Source of the DNA: Streptomyces roseirectus
Lineage (GTDB): Bacteria > Actinomycetota > Actinomycetes > Streptomycetales > Streptomycetaceae
Assembly: GCF_014489635.1 (NCBI RefSeq)
Contig: NZ_CP060828.1
Location: 5,574,501 to 5,638,500 of the forward strand
DNA: 64,000 nt
Reading direction: 5' to 3'
In this document: positions 24,342 through 33,615 of the stretch, one piece after another
Numbering within the stretch: the first letter of the stretch is position 1
How the letters are laid out: every line of letters begins with the position of its first letter
Notes under the pieces: generated by a model
Database searches by the model: none
What the model was told of the DNA's origin: nothing
Seen by the model: the letters and a program-made list of their open reading frames with translations, nothing else
Made by a program: the position numbers and the translations under genes

Positions 24342-25619
24342 TCAGTCCACTGCCACCGGCACGCGGTGACCGACGCCACGTGCCACCGTGCGCCCGCGCG
24401 TGGGCGACGCCAGCCGGGAACGCAGCGCCACCACGGTCGCCAGCGCCAGCACCGTGCCGCCCAGCGGGACGAGGAACCCGGAGCCGCCCCAGAAGCGGTC
24501 CTCCAGCTGCCCGGCGACCGTGACGGCCGCCGCCTGCCCCAGCGCGACCGCGCCGGTCATCCATGTGAACGCCTCCGTGCGCGCGCCCGCCGGGACCAGC
24601 TCCTCGACCAGGGTGTAGCCGGTGATCAGCGCGGGCGCGATGCACACACCGACCAGCAGTCCGAGCCCGGCGAGCAGCAGCACCGAGTGCGCCGCCCACA
24701 GCCCGGACGCGGCCAGCGCGAGCGCGCCGTACGCGACGAGCAGCCGGCGCCTCGGAGCGACCTTCCAGGCGATCGCGCCGCAGACGATCCCGGAGAGCAT
24801 GTTGCCCGCCGCGAACGTGCCGTACAGGACGCCGTTCAGACCGGGCTCGCCGATCGACTCGGTGAACGCGGCCAGCGACACCTGCATACCGCCGAAGACG
24901 GACCCGATGCCGAGGAACGCGACGATCAGCACGCGCACCCCGGGGACGCGCAGGGCGGAGGCGTGCTCCACGCGCGCGTGCCCGTCCGCGGTGACCGGCG
25001 GCTGGGTGCGCTTCTGCGCGGCGAACAGCAGCCCGCCGACCAGCGTCAGGGCGGCCTCCGTGACGAGCCCGGCCGCCGGGTGGACGGCGGTGCACAGCGC
25101 GGTCGCCAGCAGTGGGCCGACGACGAACGTCAGCTCGTCGGTGACGGACTCGAAAGCCGCCGCCGTCGTCATCAGGGGCGAGTCCTTCAGCGTCACGCCC
25201 CACCGCGCGCGCACCATGGGCCCGACCTGCGGCACCGAGGCGCCCGTGGGGACGGCCGCCGCGAACAGCGCCCACAGAGGCGCGTCGGCGAGCGCGAGGG
25301 CGGTCAGCGTGAGGCCCGCCAGCGCGTGCACGACGACGCCGGGCAGCAGGACGGCCCGCTGCCCGTACCGGTCGGCGAGACGGCCGCTGAGGGGCGAGAA
25401 CAGGGCCAGGGAGACGCCGGTGACGGCCGCCGCGGCGCCCGCCGCCCCGTAGGAGCCGGTGGTGTGCTGGACCAGCAGCACGATGGAAATGGTCAGCATC
25501 GCGAACGGCTGCCGTGCCGCGAAGCCCGGCAGCAGGAAGGTCCACGCGCCGCGCGTGCGCAGCAGTTGTCCGTATCCGGGACGGCCTTCGGCCGACGTCT
25601 TGGTGACCGTGGATGCCAC
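24342..25619 (-). CDS. MFS transporter
   Basis: GTG at 25619 (GAAAGG about 8 bases upstream) gives 425 residues and about 12 membrane helices. The loop motif GRLADRYGQRAVLLPG lies after helix 2. The frame continues upstream to 25781 without membrane or family character, so the shorter start is preferred. The substrate cannot be told; the general layout resembles small efflux MFS proteins common in Streptomyces. Its 3' end lies 67 bases before the FmdB start, and the CIRCE site sits between. Confidence 0.83.
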   Translation of the reverse strand: MASTVTKTSAEGRPGYGQLLRTRGAWTFLLPGFAARQPFAMLTISIVLLVQHTTGSYGAAGAAAAVTGVSLALFSPLSGRLADRYGQRAVLLPGVVVHALAGLTLTALALADAPLWALFAAAVPTGASVPQVGPMVRARWGVTLKDSPLMTTAAAFESVTDELTFVVGPLLATALCTAVHPAAGLVTEAALTLVGGLLFAAQKRTQPPVTADGHARVEHASALRVPGVRVLIVAFLGIGSVFGGMQVSLAAFTESIGEPGLNGVLYGTFAAGNMLSGIVCGAIAWKVAPRRRLLVAYGALALAASGLWAAHSVLLLAGLGLLVGVCIAPALITGYTLVEELVPAGARTEAFTWMTGAVALGQAAAVTVAGQLEDRFWGGSGFLVPLGGTVLALATVVALRSRLASPTRGRTVARGVGHRVPVAVD

Positions 25620-25869
25620 GGCCCGTGCCTTTCTGCCGCCTGGTAGCGCGACCCCGGAGGGGGACGCCGAGAGCTGTCCTCTTGCGCGCTCTGCGGTAGA
25701 TACCGTCGTCCCTGCCAGGAGGGTGTCTCGGCCGCCATACGGTCGCGCCAGCCCTGCTTCAGACAGAGTTGGTTCGATCAAGGTGCGCGTTCATCGTACA
25801 GCGGCGACGCCTCGCGCGGCCTGTGAAAGTGAGCACTGCGAAACCTGCCCTTAACGCGTGCGCCCGCGC

Positions 25870-27366
25870 TCAGCGCGTTCCGCCCGTCCCCAGCCACCCG
25901 GCGAGCTTGCCGCCGTGGCCGACCGCGCGCAGGCGCTTCTCCGCCGCGTCCCGCACGGGGTCGGTGGCGACGACCAGGAGCTCGTCGCCGTGCCGCAGGA
26001 CGGTCGTCGGGGACGGCACGAAGGACGTGTCGTCCCGGACGACGAGCGTGACCGCCGCACCGGCCGGCAGCCGCAGTTCGCCGACCTCGACGCCGTGCAT
26101 CCTCGACCCGTCGGGGATCGCGACGGACAGCAGGTGCCCGCGCAGCCGCTCCAGGGGCGCCGATTCGATGCCCAGGTCGGTCGCCTCGCTGCCGTCGCCC
26201 AGGCGCAGCTTGCGCGCGAGCCAGGGCAGCGTCGGCCCCTGCACGAGCGTGTAGACGACGACCAGGACGAAGACGATGTTGAAGATGCGCCGGTTGCCGT
26301 CGACGCCGTTCACCATGGGGATCGTCGCCAGGATGATCGGCACCGCGCCGCGCAGCCCCGCCCAGGACATCAGCGTCTGCTCCTGCCAGGGCACCCGGAA
26401 CGGCAGCAGGCACAGCAGGACGCTCAGCGGGCGCGCGACCATCGTCAGGACCAGGCCGATGATCAGGGCGGGCAGGAAGTCGTCGCCCAGTTCGTGCGGG
26501 GTGACCAGCAGGCCGAGCAGGACGAACATGCCGATCTGGGCGATCCAGCCGAGCCCTTCGGCGAACCCGCGCGTGGCGGGCCAGTGCGGCAGCTTGGCGT
26601 TGCCCAGGACCATCGAGGCGAGGTAGACGCCCAGGAAGCCGCTGCCGTGCGCCATGGCGCCCGCCGCGTACGCGGTGACGGCGATGGCCATCACGGCGAT
26701 CGGGTAGAGGCCGGAGGCGGGCAGCGCGACGTGCCTGAGGCCCCAGGCGCCCGCGAAACCGACCGCCAGGCCGATCGCGGCTCCGATGGCCAGCTCCAGG
26801 GCTATCTCGCCGAGCAGCACGTACCAGTGCTCGACCGGGCCCGCCGTGGAGAACGCGACGACCAGGATGACGACCGGGGCGTCGTTGAAGCCGGACTCGG
26901 CCTCCAGGGTGCCCGTCACGCGCGCGGGCAGCGGGATCCTGCGCAGGACGGAGAAGACGGCCGCCGCGTCCGTGGACGACACCACCGCGCCGATGATCAG
27001 CGCCTGCCGCCACTCCAGGCCCACCAGGTAGTGGGCGGCACTGGCGCTGACGCCGACGCTCACCGCGACCCCGCCCAGCGCCAGCACGGACGCCGCCGGC
27101 AGGGCCGGCCTGATCTCCTTCCACTTCGTGCCCAGACCGCCCTCGGCGAGGATCACGACCAGGGCCGCGTACCCGATGACCTGGGTCATCTCGGCGTTGC
27201 TGAAGTGGATGTCGCCGATGCCGTCCTGGCCCATGAGGACGCCGATGCCCAGGTACACGAGCAGGCTGGGAAGCCCGCTGCGCGAGGAGATCCGGACGGC
27301 TGCGACGGCGACGAGCAGGACGAGCGAGCAGACGAGCAGGAGCTGGTTGAGGTGGTGGACGGTCAG
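25870..27366 (-). CDS. Cation:proton antiporter (CPA1 type) with RCK_C domain
   Basis: The protein has about 12-13 membrane helices with the family motifs YLGIGVLMGQDGIGDI, GAVVSSTDAAAVFSVLRRIP, EAESGFNDAPVVIL (ion-binding Asp) and SWAGLRGAVPIILA. A C-terminal RCK_C/TrkA-C domain (about residues 415-490, ending DELLVVATDPV) suggests K+/H+ exchange gated by nucleotide, as in CvrA-like antiporters. The start is unusual. AAGGAA lies eight bases upstream of a CTG at 27366 (LTVHHLNQLLLV), while the standard starts at 27435 and 27483 lack good sites and add a non-conserved leader. CTG initiation is inferred. Confidence 0.82.
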   Translation of the reverse strand: MTVHHLNQLLLVCSLVLLVAVAAVRISSRSGLPSLLVYLGIGVLMGQDGIGDIHFSNAEMTQVIGYAALVVILAEGGLGTKWKEIRPALPAASVLALGGVAVSVGVSASAAHYLVGLEWRQALIIGAVVSSTDAAAVFSVLRRIPLPARVTGTLEAESGFNDAPVVILVVAFSTAGPVEHWYVLLGEIALELAIGAAIGLAVGFAGAWGLRHVALPASGLYPIAVMAIAVTAYAAGAMAHGSGFLGVYLASMVLGNAKLPHWPATRGFAEGLGWIAQIGMFVLLGLLVTPHELGDDFLPALIIGLVLTMVARPLSVLLCLLPFRVPWQEQTLMSWAGLRGAVPIILATIPMVNGVDGNRRIFNIVFVLVVVYTLVQGPTLPWLARKLRLGDGSEATDLGIESAPLERLRGHLLSVAIPDGSRMHGVEVGELRLPAGAAVTLVVRDDTSFVPSPTTVLRHGDELLVVATDPVRDAAEKRLRAVGHGGKLAGWLGTGGTR

Positions 27367-27678
27367 CGGCGGATTCCTTTCCTGGCGCGCGGGCGGGTGG
27401 GGGACCAGGTGCGTCGCGGAAGCCGACGCACGCATCCGCGCGCGGGGTGCACGAACACATCGGACATGAAGCATCGACGCCACACATCCAACTACTTCGT
27501 TACCTTACCTAACTCTTGACGATTTCTTGACGCTCGCCGAGGTGTGGATCGAACACTCCCGCGTCCGCGTTCCCGACTCCGAGTCAAGTGGCGCCTGAGC
27601 CTGCGCCTATGGTTGCTCCAGCGTTCATTCAAAGTCACAGCCCGACCTGCCGCTCGCGTTAGGACAGCAAGGACAGCG
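27367..27678. other. Divergent promoter region of antiporter and penicillin-acylase genes
   Basis: Both promoters should lie here. TTGACG occurs twice on the plus strand (27516-27521 and 27527-27532, 11 bp apart), next to an AT-rich patch TTACCTTACCTAAC. No paired -10 box at ideal spacing is obvious. I see no gene. Confidence 0.45.
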
Positions 27679-30462
27679 ATGCCCCCGAATACCACCGCCA
27701 CAACGGGTGACAACCCCGGCAAGTCCGGCAGGAAAAAGGGGCGCAAAGCCCGCCTGATCGTGATCATCCTGGTCCTAGCGGTGATCGGCGGCATCGCCTA
27801 CGGCGGTTACTGGTCCGTCAGTACGGTCCGGGCCTCCTTCCCGCAGACCTCGGGGGAGACCGACCTCAAGGGCCTCTCCGGTCCCGTCGAGGTCAAACGC
27901 GACGGTTACGGCATCCCGCAGATCTACGCCTCCTCCGACGAGGACCTGTTCATGGCGCAGGGCTACGTCCAGGCGCAGGACCGGTTCTACGAGATGGACG
28001 TGCGCCGGCACATGACCTCCGGGCGCCTGTCGGAGATGTTCGGCAAGGGCCAGGTCGAGAACGACGAGTTCCTGCGCACCCTGGGCTGGGACCGCGTCGC
28101 CAAGGAGGAGTACGACAAGGTCCTGTCGGCCTCCACCAAGAAGTACCTCCAGGCGTACGCCAAGGGGGTCAACGCCTACCTCCGGGGCAGGTCCGCCGAG
28201 GACATCTCCCTGGAGTACGCGGCCCTGGGCTTCACCAACGACTACAAGCCCGCCGAGTGGACCCCCGTCGACTCGGTCTCCTGGCTCAAGGCGATGGCCT
28301 GGGACCTGCGCGGCAACATGAAGGACGAGATCGACCGCGCCCTCATGACCAGCCGCCTCGGCCCGCAGCAGATCGCCGACCTCTACCCCGCCTACCCGTA
28401 CAGCCGCAACCAGGCCATCGTCCAGGACGGCCAGTACGACGAGCTGACCGGGGAGTTCGAGGCGAAGAACGGCTCCACCGGCTCCTCCGAAAGCTCCAGC
28501 GGCTCCTCCACGGGCTCGGGAACCGGCTCGGGCTCCGGAACCTCGACCCAGGGCTCCACGGCCCTCCAGAGCCAGCTGGCGGGCCTCAACGGCGTCCTCG
28601 ACGACCTTCCCGAGGCCGTCGGCGTGAACGGCAACGGCATCGGCTCCAACTCCTGGGTCGTCTCCGGGAAGCACACCATCACCGGCAAGCCGCTCCTCGC
28701 CAACGACCCGCACCTCACCGCGTCCCTGCCGTCCGTCTGGTACCAGATGGGCCTGCACTGCCGCACCCTCTCGGCCACCTGCCAGTACGACGTCTCCGGC
28801 TACACCTTCGCGGGCATGCCGGGCGTCGTCATCGGCCACAACCAGAACATCGCCTGGGGCATGACCAACTCCGGCGTCGACGTCACCGACCTCTACCTGG
28901 AGAAGATCACCGGCGACGGCTACGAGTACGACGGCAGGGTCCGGCCGTTCGCCACGCGCACGGAGACCATCGACGTCGCCGGCGGCAGCTCCAAGAAGAT
29001 CGTCGTCCGCCAGACCGAGGACGGCATGCCCTTGCTGTCCGACCGCAACGACGAACTCGTCGACGTCGGCAAGAAGGCCGGCGTCACCTCCGCCGCGCCC
29101 GACCGCGGCGACGGCTACGGCGTCGCCCTGAAGTGGACCGCCCTGCAGCCCGGCACCACCATGGACGCCGTCTTCGCCATGGACAAGGCGGCCGACTGGG
29201 AGGACTTCCGCGACGCCGCCGAGCTCTTCGACGTCCCCTCGCAGAACCTGATCTTCGCCGACACCAAGGACGACATCGGCTACCAGCTGCCCGGCAAGAT
29301 CCCCACGCGCGGGAAGAACCACGACGGCTCCATCCCGGCGCCCGGCTGGGACTCCAAGTACGCGTGGACCGGCTACCTCAAGTTCGACCAGCTGCCCTAC
29401 GAGTACAACCCGGACCGCGGCTACATCGTGACCGCGAACCAGGCCGTCGTCGACCCGGACGACTACCCGTACACGCTCACCACGGACTGGGGCTACGGCA
29501 CCCGCAGCCAGCGCATCACCGACCTGATCAAGCAGAAGATCGAGGGCGGCGGCAAGATCTCCACCGACGACATGCGCCAGATGCAGCTCGACAGCAGCAG
29601 CGAGATCGCCAAGCTGCTCGTGCCGAGGCTGCTCAAGATCGACCTCGCCGACCCGGACGTCCGGGAGGCCCAGAAACTCCTCCAGGGCTGGGACTACACC
29701 CAGGACGCCGACTCCGCCGCGGCCGCCTACTTCAACGCCGTCTGGCGCAACATCCTCAAGCTCGCCTTCGGCAACAAGCTCCCCAAGGAGCTGCGCGTCG
29801 AAGGACAGTGCCTGTGGGTCGACCCGGTCAACTCCACCGGGCCCGTCGACGACACCCAGAAGGTCCGCGAGTGCGGCATGCGCGACGCCGACCAGGCGCA
29901 GCCCGACGGCGGCGACCGCTGGTTCGAGGTGGTCCGCAACCTCCTGGACAAGCCCAAGAGCGAGTGGTGGACGACCCCCCGCGCGGGCACGCGCCCCGGC
30001 GCCACCGACCGTGACGGCCTCTTCAGGCGCGCGCTGATCGACGCCCGCTGGGAGCTGACCGCCAAGCTCGGCAAGGACATCGACACCTGGAGCTGGGGCC
30101 GCCTGCACCGGCTGTTCCTGAAGAACCAGACCCTCGGCACCGAGGGCCCCGAGTTCCTGCGCTACATCCTCAACCGCGGCCCCTGGAAGCTCAGCGGCGG
30201 CGAGGCGTCCGTCAACGCGACCGGCTGGAACGCGGCCGGCGGCTACGGCGTCGTCTGGGTGCCGTCGATGCGGATGGTCGTCAACCTCGACGACTTCGAC
30301 AAGTCCAAGTGGATCAACCTGTCGGGCGCCTCCGGGCACGCCTTCAGCGCCCACTACACCGACCAGACCGGCAAGTGGGCCAACGGCGAACTCCTTGACT
30401 GGTCCTTCTCCTCGAAGGCCGTCGACGGCAGCACGAGCGACACCCTCACCCTGAAGCCCTGA
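27679..30462 (+). CDS. Penicillin acylase family protein (Ntn hydrolase), membrane-anchored
   Basis: ATG at 27679 is preceded by AAGGAC. The 927 residues start with a basic cytoplasmic tail and one membrane helix (about 25-44). The alpha-chain region follows (GYGIPQIYASSDEDLFMAQG, QAQDRFYEMDVRRH, SGRLSEMFG), then a Ser/Gly linker at about 264-294. The beta chain begins at Ser323 in GIGSNSWVVSG, the expected autocleavage site and N-terminal nucleophile (SNxW as in penicillin G acylase). Distal motifs include LLANDPHL and GMTNSGVDVTDLYLE. Likely activities are hydrolysis of N-acyl compounds, including acyl-homoserine lactones or lipopeptides, outside the cell. The gene is monocistronic and ends at a strong terminator. 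Confidence 0.9.
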   Translation: MPPNTTATTGDNPGKSGRKKGRKARLIVIILVLAVIGGIAYGGYWSVSTVRASFPQTSGETDLKGLSGPVEVKRDGYGIPQIYASSDEDLFMAQGYVQAQDRFYEMDVRRHMTSGRLSEMFGKGQVENDEFLRTLGWDRVAKEEYDKVLSASTKKYLQAYAKGVNAYLRGRSAEDISLEYAALGFTNDYKPAEWTPVDSVSWLKAMAWDLRGNMKDEIDRALMTSRLGPQQIADLYPAYPYSRNQAIVQDGQYDELTGEFEAKNGSTGSSESSSGSSTGSGTGSGSGTSTQGSTALQSQLAGLNGVLDDLPEAVGVNGNGIGSNSWVVSGKHTITGKPLLANDPHLTASLPSVWYQMGLHCRTLSATCQYDVSGYTFAGMPGVVIGHNQNIAWGMTNSGVDVTDLYLEKITGDGYEYDGRVRPFATRTETIDVAGGSSKKIVVRQTEDGMPLLSDRNDELVDVGKKAGVTSAAPDRGDGYGVALKWTALQPGTTMDAVFAMDKAADWEDFRDAAELFDVPSQNLIFADTKDDIGYQLPGKIPTRGKNHDGSIPAPGWDSKYAWTGYLKFDQLPYEYNPDRGYIVTANQAVVDPDDYPYTLTTDWGYGTRSQRITDLIKQKIEGGGKISTDDMRQMQLDSSSEIAKLLVPRLLKIDLADPDVREAQKLLQGWDYTQDADSAAAAYFNAVWRNILKLAFGNKLPKELRVEGQCLWVDPVNSTGPVDDTQKVRECGMRDADQAQPDGGDRWFEVVRNLLDKPKSEWWTTPRAGTRPGATDRDGLFRRALIDARWELTAKLGKDIDTWSWGRLHRLFLKNQTLGTEGPEFLRYILNRGPWKLSGGEASVNATGWNAAGGYGVVWVPSMRMVVNLDDFDKSKWINLSGASGHAFSAHYTDQTGKWANGELLDWSFSSKAVDGSTSDTLTLKP

Positions 30463-30479
30463 CCGGCACAGCGGACTGA

Positions 30480-30520
30480 GAAAGGGGCCCCCGCGCGGGG
30501 GCCCCTTTCTTTTTCTTTTT
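30480..30520 (+). terminator. Strong intrinsic terminator
   Basis: A perfect 15-bp stem with no unpaired loop bases (30480-30509, starting GAAAGGGGCCCCCGC) is followed by TTTTTCTTTTT. It ends the penicillin-acylase transcript. Because the stem is symmetrical and starts with AAAG on the other strand, it can also stop the convergent 5-FCL transcript. Confidence 0.93.
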
Positions 30521-30565
30521 GTCTCGTGCTCCCTATGCCCTGCCCTGTACGCCGATGCGCCAGCG

Positions 30566-31192
30566 TTACGACGATACGGAACCGTACCGACGAATCCCGG
30601 ACGGTGTCACCACCGCGTGCACCGCACGGTCGTGCTCCTCCGAAGGCACCCGCGCGACGACCTCGCCGTCGTACAGGAGCACCACCAGGGCCGCCCCGGC
30701 GCCCGCCCGTTCCAGCCGGGCCAGCACCCGGTCGTACGACCCCCCGCCGCGCCCCATCCGCACCCCGCGCCCGTCGACCGCGAGACCGGGCAGCAGGACC
30801 ACGTCGGCGCCCGTCACGGCGTCCGGGCCGAGCCGGTCGCCGACAGGCTCCAGGAGGGCCATCCGGCCCCCGTGCCGGACGCTCGCGAGAGAGCCCTCGC
30901 CGTCGTAGACACCCCAGTCCAGGTCGTTGTCCGGCAGCAGCGCGGGCAGCAGGACGCGCACGCCCCGCGCGCGGAGCGCGTCCAGGAGCGCGAGCGTGCC
31001 CGGTTCGCTCCCCACGGACACGTACGCGGCCACCACGCGCGCCTGCGCCAGCTCGGGCAGCTCCAGCGCGCGCCGGGCGAGCGCGGCAGCCGATTCCCGC
31101 AGGTCGTCGGGGGTCAACCCGGCCCGTGCGGCGAGGAGTTCCCGCCGTAGCTCCCGCTTGTCCGACGCGGCCGGGCCGCCGGAAACGCTCAT
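30566..31192 (-). CDS. 5-formyltetrahydrofolate cyclo-ligase
   Basis: ATG at 31192 has GGAGTGG six bases upstream. The 208-residue enzyme shows SDKRELRRELLAARAGL, the ATP-binding region VLLPALLPDNDLDWGVYDGE and the C-terminal signature VLLPGLAVDGRGVRMGRGGG followed by SYDRVLARL. It converts 5-formyl-THF with ATP to 5,10-methenyl-THF, recycling a folate storage form. It is divergent from galU, an order shared with mycobacteria (from memory, Rv0992c-Rv0993). It ends opposite the terminator at 30480. Confidence 0.9.
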   Translation of the reverse strand: MSVSGGPAASDKRELRRELLAARAGLTPDDLRESAAALARRALELPELAQARVVAAYVSVGSEPGTLALLDALRARGVRVLLPALLPDNDLDWGVYDGEGSLASVRHGGRMALLEPVGDRLGPDAVTGADVVLLPGLAVDGRGVRMGRGGGSYDRVLARLERAGAGAALVVLLYDGEVVARVPSEEHDRAVHAVVTPSGIRRYGSVSS

Positions 31193-31218
31193 GCACCACT
31201 CCGCACTGTCTCGAATGC

Positions 31219-31278
31219 GCTCATATGAGCATCCATGATCCGGTGTCACGGATTCCGCTCAAGAGCACCGGATAGGGT
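31219..31278. promoter_or_regulatory. galU promoter region with 12-bp palindrome
   Basis: A perfect palindrome GCTCATATGAGC lies at 31219-31230 between the divergent 5-FCL and galU genes. TAGGGT at 31273-31278 is a good -10 box only seven bases before the galU ATG, which implies a leaderless or very short-leader mRNA. No -35 box at 17 bases is seen. Confidence 0.45.
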
Positions 31279-31285
31279 GACCGCC

Positions 31286-32191
31286 ATGACTCACCCCAGG
31301 ATCAGCAAGGCTGTCATCCCCGCGGCCGGCCTCGGAACCCGGTTCCTGCCGGCGACCAAGGCGACTCCCAAGGAGATGCTGCCGGTCGTGGACAAGCCCG
31401 CGATCCAGTACGTGGTCGAGGAGGCCGTCTCCGCCGGCCTCGACGACGTCCTCATGGTCACCGGCCGCAACAAGCGGCCCCTTGAGGACCACTTCGACCG
31501 CAACTACGAGCTCGAGTCGGCCCTCCAGAAGAAGGGCGACGCCGCCCGGCTCGCCAAGGTCCAGGAGTCCAGCGACCTCGCGACCATGCACTACGTGCGC
31601 CAGGGCGACCCCAAGGGGCTCGGCCACGCGGTGCTGTGCGCGGCCCCGCACGTCGGCCAGGAGCCCTTCGCGGTCCTCCTGGGCGACGACCTGATCGACC
31701 CGCGCGACCCGCTGCTCCAGCGGATGATCGAGGTCCAGGAGCGCCACGGCGGCAGCGTCGTCGCCCTCATGGAGGTCGCGCCCGAACAGATCCACCTCTA
31801 CGGGTGCGCGGCCGTGCGCTCCACCGCCGACGCCGACGTCGTCGAGGTGACCGGCCTGGTCGAGAAGCCGGAACCCGCGGACGCCCCGTCCAACTACGCG
31901 ATCATCGGCCGCTACGTCCTCGACCCGGCCGTCTTCGACATCCTGCGGACCACCGAGCCCGGCCGCGGCGGCGAGATCCAGCTCACCGACGCCCTCCAGC
32001 AGCTCGCCCAGGACAAGACCGCCGGCGGCCCCGTCCACGGCGTCGTCTTCAAGGGCCGCCGCTATGACACCGGCGACCGCGGCGACTACCTGCGTGCCAT
32101 TGTCAGACTCGCGTGCGAACGTGAAGACCTGGGACCGGACTTCCGGACCTGGCTCCACCGTTACGTCACCGAGGAGTTGCAGCCGAGTTGA
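31286..32191 (+). CDS. galU: UTP-glucose-1-phosphate uridylyltransferase
   Basis: This 301-residue nucleotidyltransferase carries the UTP-binding signature AAGLGTRFLPATKATPKEML near residues 13-32, VVDKPAIQYVVEEAV, and the later LLGDDLIDP metal site and GGEIQLTDALQ. It makes UDP-glucose for cell-wall polymers, trehalose and glycolipids. ATG at 31286 is chosen over an upstream in-frame start because the -10 box lies between. Its last codon overlaps the TTG start of the next gene, so galU and glp are coupled. Confidence 0.95.
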   Translation: MTHPRISKAVIPAAGLGTRFLPATKATPKEMLPVVDKPAIQYVVEEAVSAGLDDVLMVTGRNKRPLEDHFDRNYELESALQKKGDAARLAKVQESSDLATMHYVRQGDPKGLGHAVLCAAPHVGQEPFAVLLGDDLIDPRDPLLQRMIEVQERHGGSVVALMEVAPEQIHLYGCAAVRSTADADVVEVTGLVEKPEPADAPSNYAIIGRYVLDPAVFDILRTTEPGRGGEIQLTDALQQLAQDKTAGGPVHGVVFKGRRYDTGDRGDYLRAIVRLACEREDLGPDFRTWLHRYVTEELQPS

Positions 32192-33507
32192 GCACCCCCC
32201 GCCCCGCCCCGCAGGGCCGCACCTGGTCCGTGGACGAGCACGTGCAGGACGTCCTGGCCACCGTCCGCGCCCTCGAACCCATCGAGCTGCAACTCCTCGA
32301 CGCCCAGGGCTGCGTCCTCGTCGAGGACGTCACGGTCGCGGTCTCCCTGCCGCCGTTCGACAACAGCTCCATGGACGGGTACGCGGTGCGGGTCGCGGAC
32401 ATCGCGGGCGCGAGCGAGGAGTTCCCGGCCGCCCTGGAGGTCGTCGGGGACGTCGCGGCAGGCGGACCGGCGGGCCTGCTGCACGTCGGCCCGGGACAGG
32501 CCGCCCGCATCATGACCGGCGCCCCCCTGCCGCCCGGCGCCGAGACCGTCGTCCCCGTCGAATGGACCGACGGCGGGCTCGGCGCGGGCCCGGTCGGCTC
32601 CATGCGCGCGCACAGCCTCGCCCCCGAGGGCGCCTTCGGGCACGTACGCGTGTACCGGCCCGCCGAAGCACGCGCGCACGTACGCGCGCAGGGCAGCGAC
32701 GTCCGCGCGGGCGACCGCGCTCTGAGCGCCGGCACGGTCCTCGGGCCGCCGCAGATCGCCCTGCTCGCCGCGATCGGCCGGGGCACCGTCCGCGTACGCC
32801 CGCGCCCGCGCGTGGTCGTCCTGTCCACCGGCAGCGAACTCGTCCAGCCCGGCGAGGAGTTGGCCGACGGTCAGATCTACGACTCCAACAGCTTCGCCCT
32901 CACCGCCGCCGCCCGCGACGCCGGAGCGATCGCCTACCGGGTCGGCGCGATCGCCGACGACCCCGAGACGCTGCGCTCCGCCATCGAGGACCAACTGGTC
33001 CGCGCCGACCTGCTGGTGACCACCGGCGGCGTCAGCGTCGGCGCGTACGACGTCGTCAAGGAGGCCCTGTCGTCCGTCGGCGACGAGGACGAGGCGGGCG
33101 GCGGCGTCGACTTCCGCACGCTCGCCATGCAGCCCGGCAAACCCCAGGGCTTCGGCACCGTCGGTCCCGACCACACCCCGCTGCTGGCCCTCCCGGGCAA
33201 CCCGGTCTCCTCCTACGTCTCCTTCGAACTGTTCGTGCGGCCCGCGATCCGCGCCCTGATGGGCCTCACGGACCTCCACCGGCCCACCACGCGCGCGAAG
33301 CTCACCGCCGACAAGCCCCTGACGTCCCCCAGGGGCCGCCGCCAGTTCCTGCGCGCCACCTGCGCCGACGGCGCCGTCACCCCCGTCGGCGGGGCGGGCT
33401 CCCACCTGGTCGCCGCACTCGCGCACGCGGACGCGCTGATCGTCGTCCCGGAGGACACCGAACGCGTCGAACCGGGCGCCGAGGTCGAGGTCGTCCTGCT
33501 CGGCTGA
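32188..33507 (+). CDS. glp: Gephyrin-like MoeA-family protein (Glp candidate)
   Basis: TTG at 32188 overlaps the galU stop. The 439 residues follow the MoeA fold: domain I/II with PPFDNSSMDGYAVRVADIAG and MTGAPLPPGAETVVPVEWTD, domain III with VVVLSTGSELVQPGEELADG and LLVTTGGVSVGAYDVVKEAL, and domain IV after LPGNPVSSYVSFELF. MoeA inserts molybdenum into molybdopterin-AMP. In Corynebacterium a MoeA-derived protein, Glp, instead binds FtsZ and the membrane receptor GlpR, and is encoded in galU-glp-rimJ-glpR. The order here is the same apart from two added cofactor genes, so a division role is likely. Residual enzymatic activity cannot be excluded, since the core motifs are intact. Confidence 0.85.
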   Translation: MSTPRPAPQGRTWSVDEHVQDVLATVRALEPIELQLLDAQGCVLVEDVTVAVSLPPFDNSSMDGYAVRVADIAGASEEFPAALEVVGDVAAGGPAGLLHVGPGQAARIMTGAPLPPGAETVVPVEWTDGGLGAGPVGSMRAHSLAPEGAFGHVRVYRPAEARAHVRAQGSDVRAGDRALSAGTVLGPPQIALLAAIGRGTVRVRPRPRVVVLSTGSELVQPGEELADGQIYDSNSFALTAAARDAGAIAYRVGAIADDPETLRSAIEDQLVRADLLVTTGGVSVGAYDVVKEALSSVGDEDEAGGGVDFRTLAMQPGKPQGFGTVGPDHTPLLALPGNPVSSYVSFELFVRPAIRALMGLTDLHRPTTRAKLTADKPLTSPRGRRQFLRATCADGAVTPVGGAGSHLVAALAHADALIVVPEDTERVEPGAEVEVVLLG

Positions 33508-33615
33508 GGCACACGCGCGTGTCCGGCGGTTCGCGGGACGGTCCCGTTCCGTCGTCCCGCCGGTCGGGGAGTACCGTGTCGCGGACAACAGGCCCGACCG
33601 GGAGCGCCACACAGC

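Noticed and set aside
25620..25781. Upstream start at 25781 for the MFS transporter
   Set aside because: The extra 54 residues are not hydrophobic or conserved, and GAAAGG sits correctly before the GTG at 25619.
27775..30354. 859-codon minus-strand frame opposite the penicillin-acylase gene
   Set aside because: A typical high-GC antisense shadow; Val/Gly/Ala/Asp-rich with no domain, while the plus strand holds a full conserved enzyme.
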